A stretch of DNA of 64,000 nt from Spisula solida. Taxonomy: Eukaryota; Mollusca; Bivalvia; Venerida; Mactridae. Numbering within the stretch: position 1 is the first letter of the stretch; every line of letters starts with the position of its first letter. The stretch is from NCBI GenBank assembly GCA_947247005.1, contig OX365944.1, forward strand, positions 18,761,501-18,825,500, given 5' to 3'. Made by a program: the position numbers and the translations under genes. The notes under the pieces were generated by a model. It was given only the letters and a program-made list of their open reading frames with translations, had not been told where the DNA came from and ran no database searches. This document shows, one piece after another, positions 12,401 through 27,400 of the stretch.

Positions 12401-15400
12401 TTATCTCAACTCAGATTGAGATGCTTCGGGAGATCGGGGCCAGGAATCGAACCAGACAGACCGACTACAACTGCGCAGTAATTCGAAGTTGAAACCACTG
12501 GGTTTTTCATGGTGGGGCTACGAATTTATGGCCAAATTATATAAAGAGGAATCTTTATAATTATGTTTGTTTGTACCAAGTTTCAAGAAAATCGGCCAAC
12601 ATTTAATTTTTACAGAGGAATGTTGTCATGTACCTGAACTTAGTCCACGTCAAAATCAGAACTATCTTTCTATCTCTCAAACAAAACAAACACAGTATTT
12701 CATTCTTTGTTCATTTTCCTTTGTCATATTTTCAGAGTTCGACATGGAAAGGAAATATATTTGGCACGAGGTACTACCAGATCTGCAACATCATTGTCTA
12801 CAGTATGGTGTGAATGTTCTGTTTGTTGACATGTTGCTAGGTAACGGTGAAAATTGTATGCGCTGTGCAGATGATCTGGACACGAGTATTAACGAGATTG
12901 ATGAATGTTATGCTGATTCTGTAGGACCTTTCTTTTTGGTATGTATGGCAATTTGACCAATCTAACCCCAGTACTGACACCACAGACTGTATTGAGCAAC
13001 CAGAAAGTGGTTTAAGCAAAACAAGTTAATAATAAATCTGACAGGGAAGGCAACACTCAACATAATCAACAGAGCACAAAACTGTCAACAGGCAAAAAGA
13101 GAATAAACAAAAGAGGGGAAAAAACGCAGATCACCAGTACAAAAAGATTGTAGAAAATCGGACAGGGAATGCAGCACTCAACTTAATTAAGCAGCCGAGC
13201 AGAGAAAATGTAAAAACAACACAGACCTCAGTTATATGGCCCAATGCGCAATGCACAACTGAACGAGAAAATGATTTGTTATCATGTCCAAATGCTTTGT
13301 ACCTACTGTTTAACATAGTAAGACAGTGTTTGACCATACCAACACCACATTTGGACATGATAACACGACTTGTTGACATAATAAGATGGTGTTTGTTGAT
13401 GTTAACACAGCATTTCCACTTGTCAACACAACATTTGGACATGATAACACGACTGTTTGGCATAATAAGAAGGTTTGTAACAACATACGACAGCTATGGT
13501 GTTCCATAACAAGTCGTCTGAAATTATTTGTCAGAAAACTTATAATACGTATATACGATAGAAAATCAGTTCCAAACACTAGAAATAAATATTTTTCAGG
13601 GATTCATTGGCGACAAATACGGCGATGTTCCACTTCCAGGTTCGATCAGTGTACAAGAGTTTGCCCTTTTGTTGGAAGCGGGCAAAAAACAAGGAAAACG
13701 TAAGACATTTGATTTATCGTAAAGATTATTTATTAAAAACAGATTTCCTTACGTGACACATGCGACCGTTTTCTCAAATGAAATAGTTACCTTTTCAGAC
13801 AACGATTGTAATCAGGTGTACATATAAACGGCTACGTTACTGTCACCAGCTCCTAACTGGATTATATATCTATGAGCAACTTGTAGATCACCTCGACTGT
13901 ATTTCTAATTTTAAGACAATCAATATATATTATACAACAGTTACTGTATGGTATCAGATCAGTCGACATGAAGCTACTTAGAGCTGCACTGCAATTGTGA
14001 AAATATACAATAATGCCATAAATCTAGAAAGAGTACTTGCTCCGCTTTTGTAGAGCAACGCCTGTAATTTACATAAATACATGGTCTGCACCTAAAGTGG
14101 GAGTCGAACCCATGCTGTGCGGAGTCATCGCCTAGGAATGCGAATGTTATGCGTAGATTTTACCAGCAGCATTAGCTGGGTGTGCTCCCAGAACTCTTTG
14201 GGATATTTGAAACACTGAAGAAGTTTCCGGACTGTAAATACACCTACGTCTGAGGTCCAGACGGTGTTTGAAAAATCAGAAAACTGCGCTATGATGTGAC
14301 AAAATTTAACTGGATCTTATGAATGTTCTGTTTTTCGTCGTTGTATCAGGTATGTTACTTTTGTGAAGTCGAACCCTTCGTTCGATTATATAACAACTAG
14401 CAAATCATAATTCCAGTTCAATTGTGCCACATAATAACTGTTATATTGCAAACAAATGATTTCTTATTTCTATAGAGTTCGACCTGCTGGCTTCGTCGTA
14501 CCGTCTGGACGAGAACTCCATTCCGCCATCTTATGTTCTACGACGCGATCTTCATGCTGTCGGGTAAATACAAAATCAACGCTATTTTCCAGACTTCAGC
14601 TTATTTTTCCCAGACGAACTGTAATCAGCCGAGGATAAATATTATCCCATGCTTAAGATTTTAAGTTGACCCTTTAGAATAAGACATTAGAACTAATAAA
14701 TACATTGACGACTGTAGCATTCTGCAAAATGTCATTTAAGGACGATGATAAATGCTACATGTAACGGGTTGTCCGTATGATGGTGACTGGTTTGTATGGG
14801 TGTGCGTCAAGCAAGCTTGACTGTGGCGCTTTTTTCTGCCCACATACGTAGTAATTTAAACGTTCACGTCATATATACTGTATTAAGACTTTATTCTGTA
14901 TTGCTTCTTTTTGATTAGTATATGACTTTAAGAACTTATACTGCGTATAAAGTTTCTGGCTTTAATAAATAAAGCCCCCTTTCAACTTCAATCTGTGCCG
15001 TTTTGTAAATCCAACATACTAGCTTCATCAGTCACCATCACAGGATTATAAAGGATTATTGTGGCGGGTGTTTCACGTATATATTGGAATATATTGAGTC
15101 GTCTATGATTAGTGTTAAACAGTATTTAATCAACCAAATATTTTACACCATGTGTGTATTAATAACAATTGCTGAAGGATTGGGAAACTAGTCTATGATT
15201 ATGGCTTAGACTCATTTGTTGGGGCGGAGCACGTTGAAAGCACAGATGTGTCGGGGTAATTTTGCCTTACAATAACATTCATTAATAAATTATATATCTA
15301 TATTGTCCTTAAAATAAATATATGATCAACCATTTATAACAATTGATGACTTTCTACCATTCCAGAGAGACTGAAGTAGACCGTGCCACGCATTATAACG

Positions 15401-15487
15401 AGCTACTAACCGTTATCCAGGCATCAGCTATATTATGTGACAATCAGTCAAAACTTACACAGGGGCTTGAGAGATATTTTGTTTCAG
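9444..15487 (+). CDS. NWD-like gene exons 1-5: N-terminal domain
   Basis: Exons are 9444-9601, 12736-12938, 13600-13699, 14476-14563 and 15366-15487; every junction keeps phase. They encode LPPNVVKIFVCANPG, then an acidic-helical segment with FVDMLLG and GPFFLGFIGDKYGDVPLPG, then an FDLLASSYRLDEN and PSYVLRRD segment. This order matches the N-terminal region that precedes NACHT in NWD1/NWD2 and TEP1 (a DUF4062-type fold). Exon 1 opens with one base of a split codon, so either an upstream exon exists or translation starts at the in-frame ATG at 9487 (next ATG 9496). No upstream coding exon was recognised, and 9487 is used as the working start. Confidence 0.82.
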
Positions 15488-18400
15488 GTAAAGAATGATA
15501 TTTGAACATGTTATTTTCCAATGATTCCAGTTCTGTCCCATGAGAGTTAGATATTGCATATTCAGGTATGCCATCTGGCTGGTGCTTTGCACTTGTTCAA
15601 ACTGGACTATCCGGCTGGCTGTTGAGCTTTTTTATTGCTGAAACTAGTTAATGTAGCTGAAATCTTGACATTCAACTCCTATATACTATGTTTTCTATTT
15701 TTTAGGATTTCTAACAGCTAAAACTAGGTATTTTAGCCATTTTACTGTTGGAACTAGGTCATTCAGCTTGGACATTCAGCTTTTTGATTGCTGGAACTGG
15801 TTCAATAAGAATTTCGACAGCTGGAACATGGAATGACCATAACTTGTTTAGTTGGGCATTGGGCATTGTGCCTTGTATGTTTTTGTGTTTTCCTGTGCTC
15901 GGCTGGTTAAGCTGCTAGAGTGCTGCCTTCCCTGTCTGACTTAATATTATATTTTTGGATACCTGGCATGACTTAACGTCTATGGGAACTACATGAAGAA
16001 TCGGATACCAATAAAACCAACGTGCCAACTCAACAGGCATCCAATTCTTCATGTGACTCCGATAGACACTCTTCAAAAATTAAATTCTCGTGTGACACTG
16101 ATGGGACCCTGGGATTTGAAGGAGTCGGAAGACCCGATCTCGGATACAGTTATAACATCGGAGACGACCGTATGTTCTGATGAGAGTCGAATTTAATTTT
16201 GAGCAACTCTGCATGTTCGGTTGTACTACAAATGTGACTCTACAGTTCCATGCGTTAATTATAATTGTCACCTTGAGACAATAGAAATGTGACGTTTCTG
16301 TTGTTTCAATGTTTTACTGTTGATGGCCGTATGGCAGATTGACAAGTATGTCAAGAACGTTCCCTTTATAAATAAAGTCTTTATTATTATTATGTAACAT
16401 TACTATGTAGAGTATTGTTTACAGGACTACATTTTCATCGACTTGAAATCTGATAGAAACAATTATTGTGTATATCAACTATATGAGTTTAATTAGTTAC
16501 CGGGTATACTGATTGGTTTTAACATGGTTAACAATACCTTTGCTAACAACAAGTTAGTACGACGGATAATGCACTCAAGAAAACTAGATCTGTTGTATGA
16601 CTGAAAATTGGTGAAAATAAAAACAATTATCATGCGTGGGTTTGTTTAAAATCCTACGTAGCGTGTTTCTATATCGACAACGTCTAGAAAATACGATCCA
16701 TTGAATTCTCAGACCATACTCTTAACAAATTAAGGTCCCATTTGTTACCTTAGTTTTCTCACGCGATGTGTGGGTATTACTCTGTCACTTTTCCTACGAT
16801 TCCGGGGTAAAATAATTAAATTTGCGGACACATCAATGTTGAAAGCTAGAAATTTCATAATATTGTTATGAAGATTCATTCTTGTTTTCAGGTCTAGAAC
16901 GTCAAATAAAACAAGCACTATGGCACTCACCACAAGACTGTCTATACCTTTTCCGAAGCTTTCAGAGTAATTATTATTTTCTGTTATCTCAATATCGTGT
17001 TGTCTTAAGATGTCAATATGAGCTTCTTCATCAATGCTGATAGCTGTTACCATACGGGCATCACAAATTGACTATGTTCATTTAATTTGTATTGTCTGTC
17101 ACGTGTTTTTGATTGATCACATGATTGCAAATATACAAATATCACGTGATCTCGCGTGACTGAATGTCGTATGTAGGTGAATTGATTGATAAATGGATTA
17201 GTGTGGTATTAATATGCGACTGCCACTGCTTTGATAGATTATGAACGTATAAATCAAATCTATTATCTATTAAATGAATCACAAATTCGTTTACAAGAAT
17301 CATTTTGAGCGTGTTTAGAAACTATTAATCGAATATAAAACATTCAGATTTCACAGTTGTATGTATTACGAACAATGTACGTTACACGCAAAGAGTAAAT
17401 CAAACTTGTATAATTCAGTTAGGATCTGGTGACAGTGACGTAGCCGTTTATGTGTACACAGAAGATTAAAACCATTGCCTGAATAGGTAGTGCTAATATA
17501 GTTTGTTAGTTTAGCATTGAAAGCATGGCAGTCTGTGTAAGCCTTTATAATTGGTTTTACACCGTAATAGTGGACCCGACCGCTGCGTCACTGTATTTTT
17601 ACCCTGACTGGACTATGTCATAGTTAATACGGAGGGAAATATTGCAACAACTGCATTATTGCACGAGAGAAAGAGTGCAATATCTGCAATACTGCACGGG
17701 TGTGCTTTTTTACCTATACATGGGGTGCGCTCGTTTACCAGTTCTCTATATAGATCTATCTAGTCGGTATTTCAATTTCGTATGCTACAAATACAAGTAA
17801 CAAAATTCTTATGTATATTCTTATGTGAGATTTGTTGTTTATTTTGCTAAAATCGGAAAATCGGTATTCGCAAAATATAGAGAAATGCTTGGTCATAGTG
17901 ACGTCACACAAATCAAATAGTTTCAGCAACATTATCCCTAGTAACAAAGATCATATATCGTATTCTTTGCTAGTAAAATATGTGTACACGCCATAACATC
18001 ATAAACACTCGTTAATGCTAACATAAATACTTGTATATCAAGTATATTTTTAAAATGTCAATGACCGGTATTAGACGGTTTTCGTATATATATATATATA
18101 TATATAGAAGCAATTAGTATTCCAGACTATCCCTAAGCATACTGACTATAACATAATTTATAGATTATACAATGTAGTTACACGTAATAGACCTACATTT
18201 GTTTACGTATATTTCCATTAACTTAGGATATATATATCTTATTATACTTAGTTGTATCAAGCGTTCTAAACAGTCTATTAAATTTAATTGATGTCATCCT
18301 TATTTTTTCATCACATTGACTAGAACTTCCGTAATTAGAACCATGTAATGAAGATACAACTAGGTATACGAGCGAGGGTGTACGATTAGATCATTGACTG

Positions 18401-21400
18401 TATTTGTAGTAACGAAAAACAGCGTAATTAAGATTTTAGATAACATATTGGCTTGAATTACAGCATTAATATACAAAATAAAACAGGGCTATAAGAAATA
18501 CACAAATCCGCAACCGAATAATAACCTCATGCACTAGCATACTTTAATTTTACGCATACACCGGAGCACGACGTAAGATTGCGTCAATATGTCAAGGCGA
18601 ATTAATAAGTGACTGTCACTTTTCTAAATTTTCGCTTGTCAGGGGTACTATCTTTTCATGTCGTTGGATCCACTTGCTCAATGTTACAACATACTAACTT
18701 TACAGGCATGTGAACACGTTTTGACTGCGTTTATATCATAAGAAATTCATTAAACGAGTAGAAACGATAGCCTTCAAGTTATGTTTCAGAAAGACATGAC
18801 GCCATTGTACCATTCGGTCTTCATAGACTATCATGTCTTCGGGCATCTTTAAGACGTTCTAGTTCGTAACAATTCCTTGACTTATACTTGTTTTATACTC
18901 GTATCTAGCAAATTACATGTATTTGTTAAAAACCCAGTTTTGAAAAAATGTTGTTGAGTATGCAAGTATCGTCTTTAACACTTACGAAGGTTTACATTTA
19001 TAACTATTCTATTCTTATAAAATGCACATTTTGTGTGTCAATGTTAAGCCTAGGTATATGCATTTCTTTCTTTGTTTAAGTGAACAAAATGACCGAAAAT
19101 GGACATGACACATCTTTAATTACCCTACTTAGATACAAAACGTATTATTTTGTGCCCATACCAAAAAATATTAAAATATTAATACGTTTTCTGCAACAGG
19201 CACTTATGTATGTTTCCATAAGTTTATTATAATACGCCAGGGTACACAATCACAATGGACAATTATAAGATGGTTCTGTAATTTTGTTTTTATTTTTCAG
19301 ATAAGGAAAATGGGAATAGTTTAGAATTAAACACTTCGTTAAAAGCAACCAGTCCTAAAAAGAATGGTCGAAAGTTTTCGTTGGCTAAACAAGGAGATAA
19401 ACTAGCGAGACTCAAATTTTGCATATCGGAAAAAGTGTGTGAAAGCAACATTGTACATATAACAATACCCTGTAAAAATGGTGAGTTAGAAAATAACAAG
19501 AAAATGTTGGATGATTACATCGAAAATTTCATCACTCTTGTGACAAGAAAAGTGGCATGTATGATCGAAACGAACATAAGCATGATATGGAAACCTTTGG
19601 ATGTAGGACGCAATTCGTTCGATTTTCATGAAACGTTGGTTCATCTTCATAGGTGTCAAGATATTTACAGAGACAATCAAGTAACTGGGATTGCCAAGTA
19701 TATGGCTAAGTTGCAAGCATTGTTGATAAACGGATCTCGATCTGAACACCAATTGAACATAATAAACGGTTCAGAGGGAACCGGGAAAAGCAGTATTATT
19801 GCCAAAATGTGCTACAGAGCGCGGGAATTGTTTGGGAAGGACGCTATTGTTGTACCTGTGTTTGTAGGCCTGACCGCCAAATCTTCCTCCGCCGAAGATA
19901 TATTTAGAAACATTTGCTATCAAATAAATATGCTTCTTAAACAGGAGTTTAATATTGACACGTACTCTCTGCCAAAATTGACGAACTATTTTCACGGATT
20001 AATGAATAGGGTTTCAAAGAGTACAAGACAACTGTTGATATTCATAGATGGCATAGAAAAGATGCAGATTATTCAGGACCAGTCTGGAGAGCACGTGTTT
20101 GATTCTATAGACTGGTTGGCGTCTAGACTTCCGCCAAAATTTCACCTGACAGTCACGTGTTCTTCTATAGAAAAATCAGTCATCGCAAAGAGAATAAAAA
20201 GTAAATTACTACAACATGACGTCATTGTTTACATTAACAACATGAGTGATGACGAAAGTCAAACAGTATTTAGTCAGATTTTAGTTAAAGCCAGACGGAA
20301 ACTTACCGTTGGACAGTCAAAAGCCGTCATGAACACCATGTCTAAAGACAGAAATCCCTTCATTGTGACGCAGCTTGCGAACACGGTTTGCACGTGGCAT
20401 TCGTGGACAGATATTGACACAAACAATAAACAATGTGAGTCAATACCATACACAATAGAGAAAATTGTCGAATACAAATTGGTCCATCTCGAAAAGTTGT
20501 ATGGTCAAGAAACGATCAGTACGTTGTGCTCATACATTGCTCTCAGCCGATATGGACTCTCTGAAGTGGAGGTATTAGACGTCATGTCTGCCAATGATCA
20601 GGTTCTACTGGACGCTTATCAACATCATGAACCTCCAGTACTTCGCTTTCCACATTACAAGTGGGCTGTAATAAAACAATATCTCGGTAATATATTTGAA
20701 AATTACTTATTTAAAACTTGTAAATTACAGTTCGTCTTCATAAGCATATTAATTCAATATGATAATAAATTTACTCATATATTGCAATTTGAAATGAATG
20801 GAGGTAAACTATGGAGGAGTAACTAAATAAACAAAATTTACAGTTTTATTGGAATAAATGTTTGGTTTAATAAAATGCTTATGATATAAGATAATAATGT
20901 AAAACAGAAAAGCACAATTGAAAAAGAACACTTCAAAATTGTATACACATAGAATCTACAACATTCTAAGCTAGAAAAATGTGTCTTTAATGAACATCTT
21001 TATATAAATGCCCTGTTTATATATATGACGTCATTTTTTGGTTAATAACTGCGTGGTCATGTTTTCTAAAGTTATCTACAATTAGTCTACTGTACACAAT
21101 TCAGACGATAAATTTAGGAATCATCTTTAAGTTCATACTTTCAACTCACGTACCAATGTATATTTTACACCCTATTCTAAGATAAACCCACATACCAAAC
21201 GTATATAGAGGATCTTGCATGAGTGCTCATTACATACGAGTTTTATTAAACGAGTGGATAAAATGATATGACATAACCTTAGAAAACGCTCAATATTGTT
21301 CAGAAGGATGATGTGCGCTGCATATGTTTCAGCCAAAATTTAGCGGTACAATGAGCGCGACGTCATGGTGACGTTGATATTATCATGACGTCAGTGACGG

Positions 21401-24400
21401 ATCAATGCATTGATTGGCTAACGTCACGTCAAGCTAATTTAAATATGTATTGCACGGTCTGGGAGTGCCGAACGATATTTACGTCACGGCTTTACGGCAC
21501 TCCTGGACCGCATGTTATGTGATAAAATGGTTTTATGTAAGAAAGAGAGGTCTTTAACTTCAGAAAACGTGACGACGTCATTTTTTCTACCAAAATTTAC
21601 ATCAAAATATGGCATTTTTAAAACTAGGTTGGATTGTTGTAGATCTATATGGAATTAAATTTTGAAGAAATTTATTAACTCATCGAGTCGCGAAACTGTA
21701 ACGTATATTTTGAAACAACCTGTATATTACTTTATCACATAACCCGCGGTCCAGCAGTGCCGTAAAGCCGTGCCGTAAATATCGTTCGGCACTCCCAGAC
21801 CGTGCAATAAATATTTAACGCGACGTAAGCCAATCCATGCCTTGATCGGCCCATGACGTCAGGATAATAACAACGTCGCCATGACGTCGCGCTCTTTGTA
21901 CCGCTTTTTATGTCTGAAACCTATGCAGCGTACATCATCATTTTGAATGATAACGAGCGTTCTCTAAGGTTATGTGATAAATAGAATCCTACATTCGTGC
22001 TCATTACATACGAGTTTTATTATACTCGTCGACAAAAAGAATATGACACTCGGCAAAGCCTCGTGTCATATCATATTGTCCACTAGTTTAATAAAATTCG
22101 TATGCAATGAGCACTCATGATGGAATTGACCGACGTGCGGAGTATGTATTATACCATGGAAGCCATGATAAGGGTTAATTACATTCTATTAAATCCTATT
22201 AACCTTATGGATGTTGACATGTTAAAGATCTAAAGTACATAATATACATTAATGTACTGAAAATTGTTATTGCAAAAAAGTAGTTCGTATATTTTAGAAA
22301 TATGTTTAATTATTGAACATGACCCTTAAAGTCGATAAATCGTTTAAAGGACTGTAACTGCTGCCGTTAGAATTAAGTGCTAGATTGCCAATCATTTTTA
22401 TTTCAAAATAAGCGAACGAGTGTGTACCGTATTTAAGAGAAAATAAAGGAAATCAGGGGTGGTATTCAGTATTGATCTTACTTGTCTTAAGGATTAGAAC
22501 AACCAATCAGATCACACCATATTAAACTCTAGGTCAGTAAAAGGGGATATGATTGGCTATCCTTATTCTCCAATTAAATAAGATCAATATCGAATACCAC
22601 CCTTGTACGTTTGTTCTAATTTCCGAATTGACTTAATTCCAAGATTGATTTCCGAGATAAGTTGATATAATAAATGGTATTTATGCATGAGAAATGGCAG
22701 GCATGGGGTAAGACTATGATTTGTATAATAGATGATAAGCTATGTTCAATGTCATGCTCTTAGGTACCCTACTCAGCCGACGTTACATTGGCAACAAGAC
22801 GTTACTGGTGTGGGGAAACAAACGCATCACAGCCGTGATTCGACAGAGATATCTAACGTTTCCGGACAAGGCTACCAACAGCCATAGAGACTTGGCTAAT
22901 TTGTTTCTGGAACAGTGGAATGTGCGTAATCCATTTGTGGACTATGACGACCTTACTATGGTTACAGAAGATGCTGATAGAATGCTTAGTCCCCAACCTT
23001 TGGTCTATAATGACGTCATGTATAATTTACGAAAACTGCACGAGCTTTGGCTCCATCTTCTAAAATCCGGTACGTAATCTAATCAACCACTCTGTATTTA
23101 TAGCTACGCCTAGAAATTTTCGTTGTATAGCACGCATTGCTTTGAGTCGTGCCTATATGTCATTGAGAACCTGTTGTTAAGAAAATGTAACTATCTACAT
23201 GTATAAGCGTTGTATTGGAGAATTTCCGGGAGTGCTTGTTACCATGCTACTGCATTGATCAAAGAATATTTATATTTTACTTCATAATTATTATATAGAA
23301 TAGCCTTGTTTATATTTGTTCATATATAGTAACGTCATATATACAGCATAATCATAATCCGGTCTATATAAGCGCATTTCATCACTGCACTGATTCCTTG
23401 GTTACATAACATTTTGTGTATAAACATTGCCATTTCTTTTATTAATCCGTTTGATATAGTCCGTGCATGATAATGTGGCAGTCACGTGACACAATGTGGA
23501 CAATGTCAATTGATTGAATTAGGTAAACCATGGTTAAGGTTTGTGATTATAAATCATTTTAACCATCCACCAATTCAAACATACTTCATAGCCGAGTGGT
23601 TTAGTGCGTAGATACTTCCTGACGAGTTCGATATTTTTGGCCGCGAGTTCGAAACCTTGTCAAGTTATATGTATTATTTTAATTTCTTTTTCTGATCTTT
23701 ATAAATTTAAAAGCTAAGAGTTTTACAGAAAAATGTCTTAAATAATCAGTTCTATCCAATAGTGATACAAACCTGTAATTAAAGTTATTAAGTCTATTAT
23801 TAAAGAGTGTATATCCTAAATATACATGTACACAATCAACGTGCTGTGTACACGTATTATAATTAAAGCACACTAATTTTGATTGCTAGTACTTAGGTAT
23901 TGTAACTACAGATACATTATCTGAGTGTGACTGTAACTCAGACCATGATACAGCAGATGAAGTGATGTAAAATTCTTTTGTATTGTACTGATTGTGTGTT
24001 CTTGTCATAAAAGTTTAATTGAATTAAAAATAATTTTATCATGACCATCACAAACCAAGAAAAATATATAATTAACAAATTATAAACTCTCTCGAAAAGA
24101 ATATGAAAATAACATTAAAAATATTGTGATGAATTCAAAAAATACTAAAGACTTCTTTGATGGGTTGAACTTGAATCGCTCAGTTACAATTCCTGTTCGT
24201 TACCACCTGAGCTATTACAGCATACATAACTACTTGCAATTATTTAGTGCTTATATTACATTGTAATTAGTCAAGCATGACGATAAGGCCAAGCAATGTA
24301 ACTGCCTGGATAACTGTCTATGTTAAATGTTAAATTTTGTCGTTGAATGGATGGTAAAGGAATAGTTGCACAAGGCAGTCATACTGGTCTGAAAGGTAAA

Positions 24401-27400
24401 CAAACACTAGTCCATATTAAGTCTGTATTTAAACAGATACCACTTACATAGTATTTTATGAAACGGACAAACAACAAACAATTACATTCTTTTAAAGTTA
24501 TCTGTAATCCATATCATGTATTACCTGTCGTGAAATAGACTCGACTGCCACATTATCTAGCACGAACTATAACTATATGTATAGTCCAGTTAGGTTATTG
24601 TGACAGTGACGTTGCAGTTTATGTGTACGCAAAAATCACAACCAATGTCTAAACAGGTAGAGCGAAGTTTTGTATGTTAGTTTAGCATTGAAATTATATC
24701 TGTTTGTACAGCATAAGCCTTTATACTAGTAATTGGTTTTGCACTGTTATATTGGACTCGACCGCTGCGTCACTGAATTTTTATCCTGACTGGACTATAT
24801 ATATTTAACTTTAGTTATCCAAACACGGACTCGTCTTCTGAAAACGGGAGTCATGCTTTCATGTTGGGTATTTATTTCAACTGTAAAAATCAATGTGTTT
24901 AGCTAATATACCTCTGATAGAATTAGTCCATAGTTTGAAGTACAAAAACATGCATAACCTAGATATTTGCTTATAGAGAACTCGTATATACATGAATCGG
25001 TTTGGTAAACTGTGGCAAAATTGGTTCTACAAATCACTTAAATAAACAGATAAGGTCAGTAATGTACTTAAAACATCATTGCTAAACCGTGCACATAATT
25101 GTAATCCACCTTTGTGGAATATACCAAATTTCCCGGCTATCACATTATTCTGGGCGCACTATAACCTACAGGCTTTAAACATGGTGGGTGGATGGTCATT
25201 ATCTGAAGATCAACCATATCGATAATGAGGTCAAAGGTCAGAGTCAATGCGCCTTTCAGTTCCTGACAGTTTTTATGAAACGTAATGATAAGTGCGCCAA
25301 GATAATTTTTTTTTCGTGAAGATAGATTATTGTTGTTTGTTTGTAATTCAAGCATTCAACTGAGACAGTCGTGTGCGTGCTTATTAGGTTTTCTCACTGC
25401 CAGATTGGTCAATGCCTCGGACTTCGATAGATCTTTGCTTCATATTTAATTTCGTTTTCTAAAAATGAAGCGTATATTTATGTATTTATCTGCTAAATGT
25501 TTGTTTAGTGATGACATTCCTTCTATGAGACAGTGTTGTCTCGTTTATTGACTAACATCGTACGCGTATTATAATCTGAGCTGCATTGTTATCTCCAGTC
25601 ATTGTCAATTTCTAAATACAAAATCCTCTTAAACTAATCATGTGTGCATATGGTCTATAAACCGTTGCCGTAGTTACGTCATTACGCTAATTAAGGGACA
25701 AATGATTTACATTCGATTCCTCTCTCCATAGTAAGTTCATTGTTACATTTGGTCTGCTGCGACAATCATATTAGGCCACGATTTTATATGTTTACGGGAA
25801 ATATTTGAAAAAAAATTGTTTGGACGATGAAATGGAAATATGAGAAGATGTATATGTGTAATTATTTAGGCCTTTCGGTCAAGGATAACCCATGAAAGTA
25901 CTAGCACGTTTTTCCAATGGGGTCCTGTGTTTTGCTGAAGGGCCAGCTAGTAGAAAAGAAAGAGTTGTGATACAAGGAATCCGGGTGCGTTACCCTAGCT
26001 TGTTCCAAATGGACTCCCTGGTTCTTTAACATGCCCGGTGTATAGCACAGATACACGCGAGACTACCTTTGGGTTTTCAACCAGTTCATCTCTAGTTGGT
26101 TGGGAAACACTGAACAGCGTTTCAGAAATGACCAAGTGTCACGGCCGAGATTCGAACCCGGAACCTCTCGATAAGTAGTCAAGTGCGTTATCTACTCGAC
26201 AACCATGCCACCATAATTCGCCCCTTCCATAAAGGAGCTCGTGTGATTTTTTTCTTTTCCCTCCACCAGACAGCTAAATGTCCACACTGAGTCCCGTAAA
26301 CCTTGGACGGATAAACGGTATTTTCGTCCCAGCGTTAACCTAAAATACACCTAACAAATGTTGTCTTGGCGTGCTTGACAAGCCTGCTGTTATGGTACTA
26401 TCGATCCATGTATAGATGTAACACTACTGAGTATACATCATAATACCGGTAGACAGAAACATCCAAGAAAACTAATCTATTAAATCTAATGATTTCCTGT
26501 TGATAGCGATATCATAATATTAATGTTTAATGTAAACCAACATGACGCCCACTCCTTTTTGTCCTTCGATGATATATACATACTGTCAACCATGTGAACA
26601 AATGCCGCTGTTATAAAAGACTACAAATTGTGTGCACCATCGGATAACGTTCAATAATGTTTAATAACCAATTAATAACTGGGTCAGACCATCCTTTTGT
26701 CCAGGATACAATGCCTATCATCAGCCAGCGACTGATTCTATAATCCAGTTAGGACAGTGACGTGGCCGTTCATGTGTTCACAGAATATTACAACCATTGT
26801 CTGCATAGGTAGTGCGAATATAGTTGGTTATTTTAGCTTTGAAATCATGGCTGTTTGTTTAAGCCTTTATAATTGGTTTTACACCGTAATAGTGGACCCA
26901 ACTGCTGCGTCACTGTATTCTTACCCTGACTGGACTATAGGTTAATCATACTTCATTGCATGAATGTTAACTACAGAACAAATAATTTGCATGCATACTT
27001 CTACATGTAATTAGAAAGAATAGAAGTAAATATTCAATGTTAACCAGAGAAAGTTTTACAATATCGCATTAATCGGGCCAACATTAGATATCGGCCCTCT
27101 CCATTTGATTATGAGGTAAAATAAAGTGGACAATTTAATCAGCGGCTGACGTCATACACGATGCCTAAACATCGGATACACACGTGGACGTCCGACGTCC
27201 GAATGATTTGTGTTGAGGTATTTTAAGAGTGACCTGCACCTGTCAACAAATACCATGGCATTGTTTGTTGTTCTTTACCTGCATAACAGGTCATTTTTGG
27301 ACTGTAGAAGCATTTATATTTGTTGGGAATAATTTCAGTGATGTGTAAAACTTTCACTGATGAATTCAACAACGAAATTAAATGCCACACGATTAATTAA

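Noticed and set aside
16745..17053. 102-codon minus-strand frame in NWD intron 5
   Set aside because: No family resemblance, no supporting splice sites or neighbours. It is the only non-repeat frame of this size that I could not explain, so it is left as unassigned rather than called a gene.
23586..23660. Functional tRNA gene
   Set aside because: Only A- and B-box-like words are present; the acceptor stem does not pair convincingly, so a SINE head is more likely.
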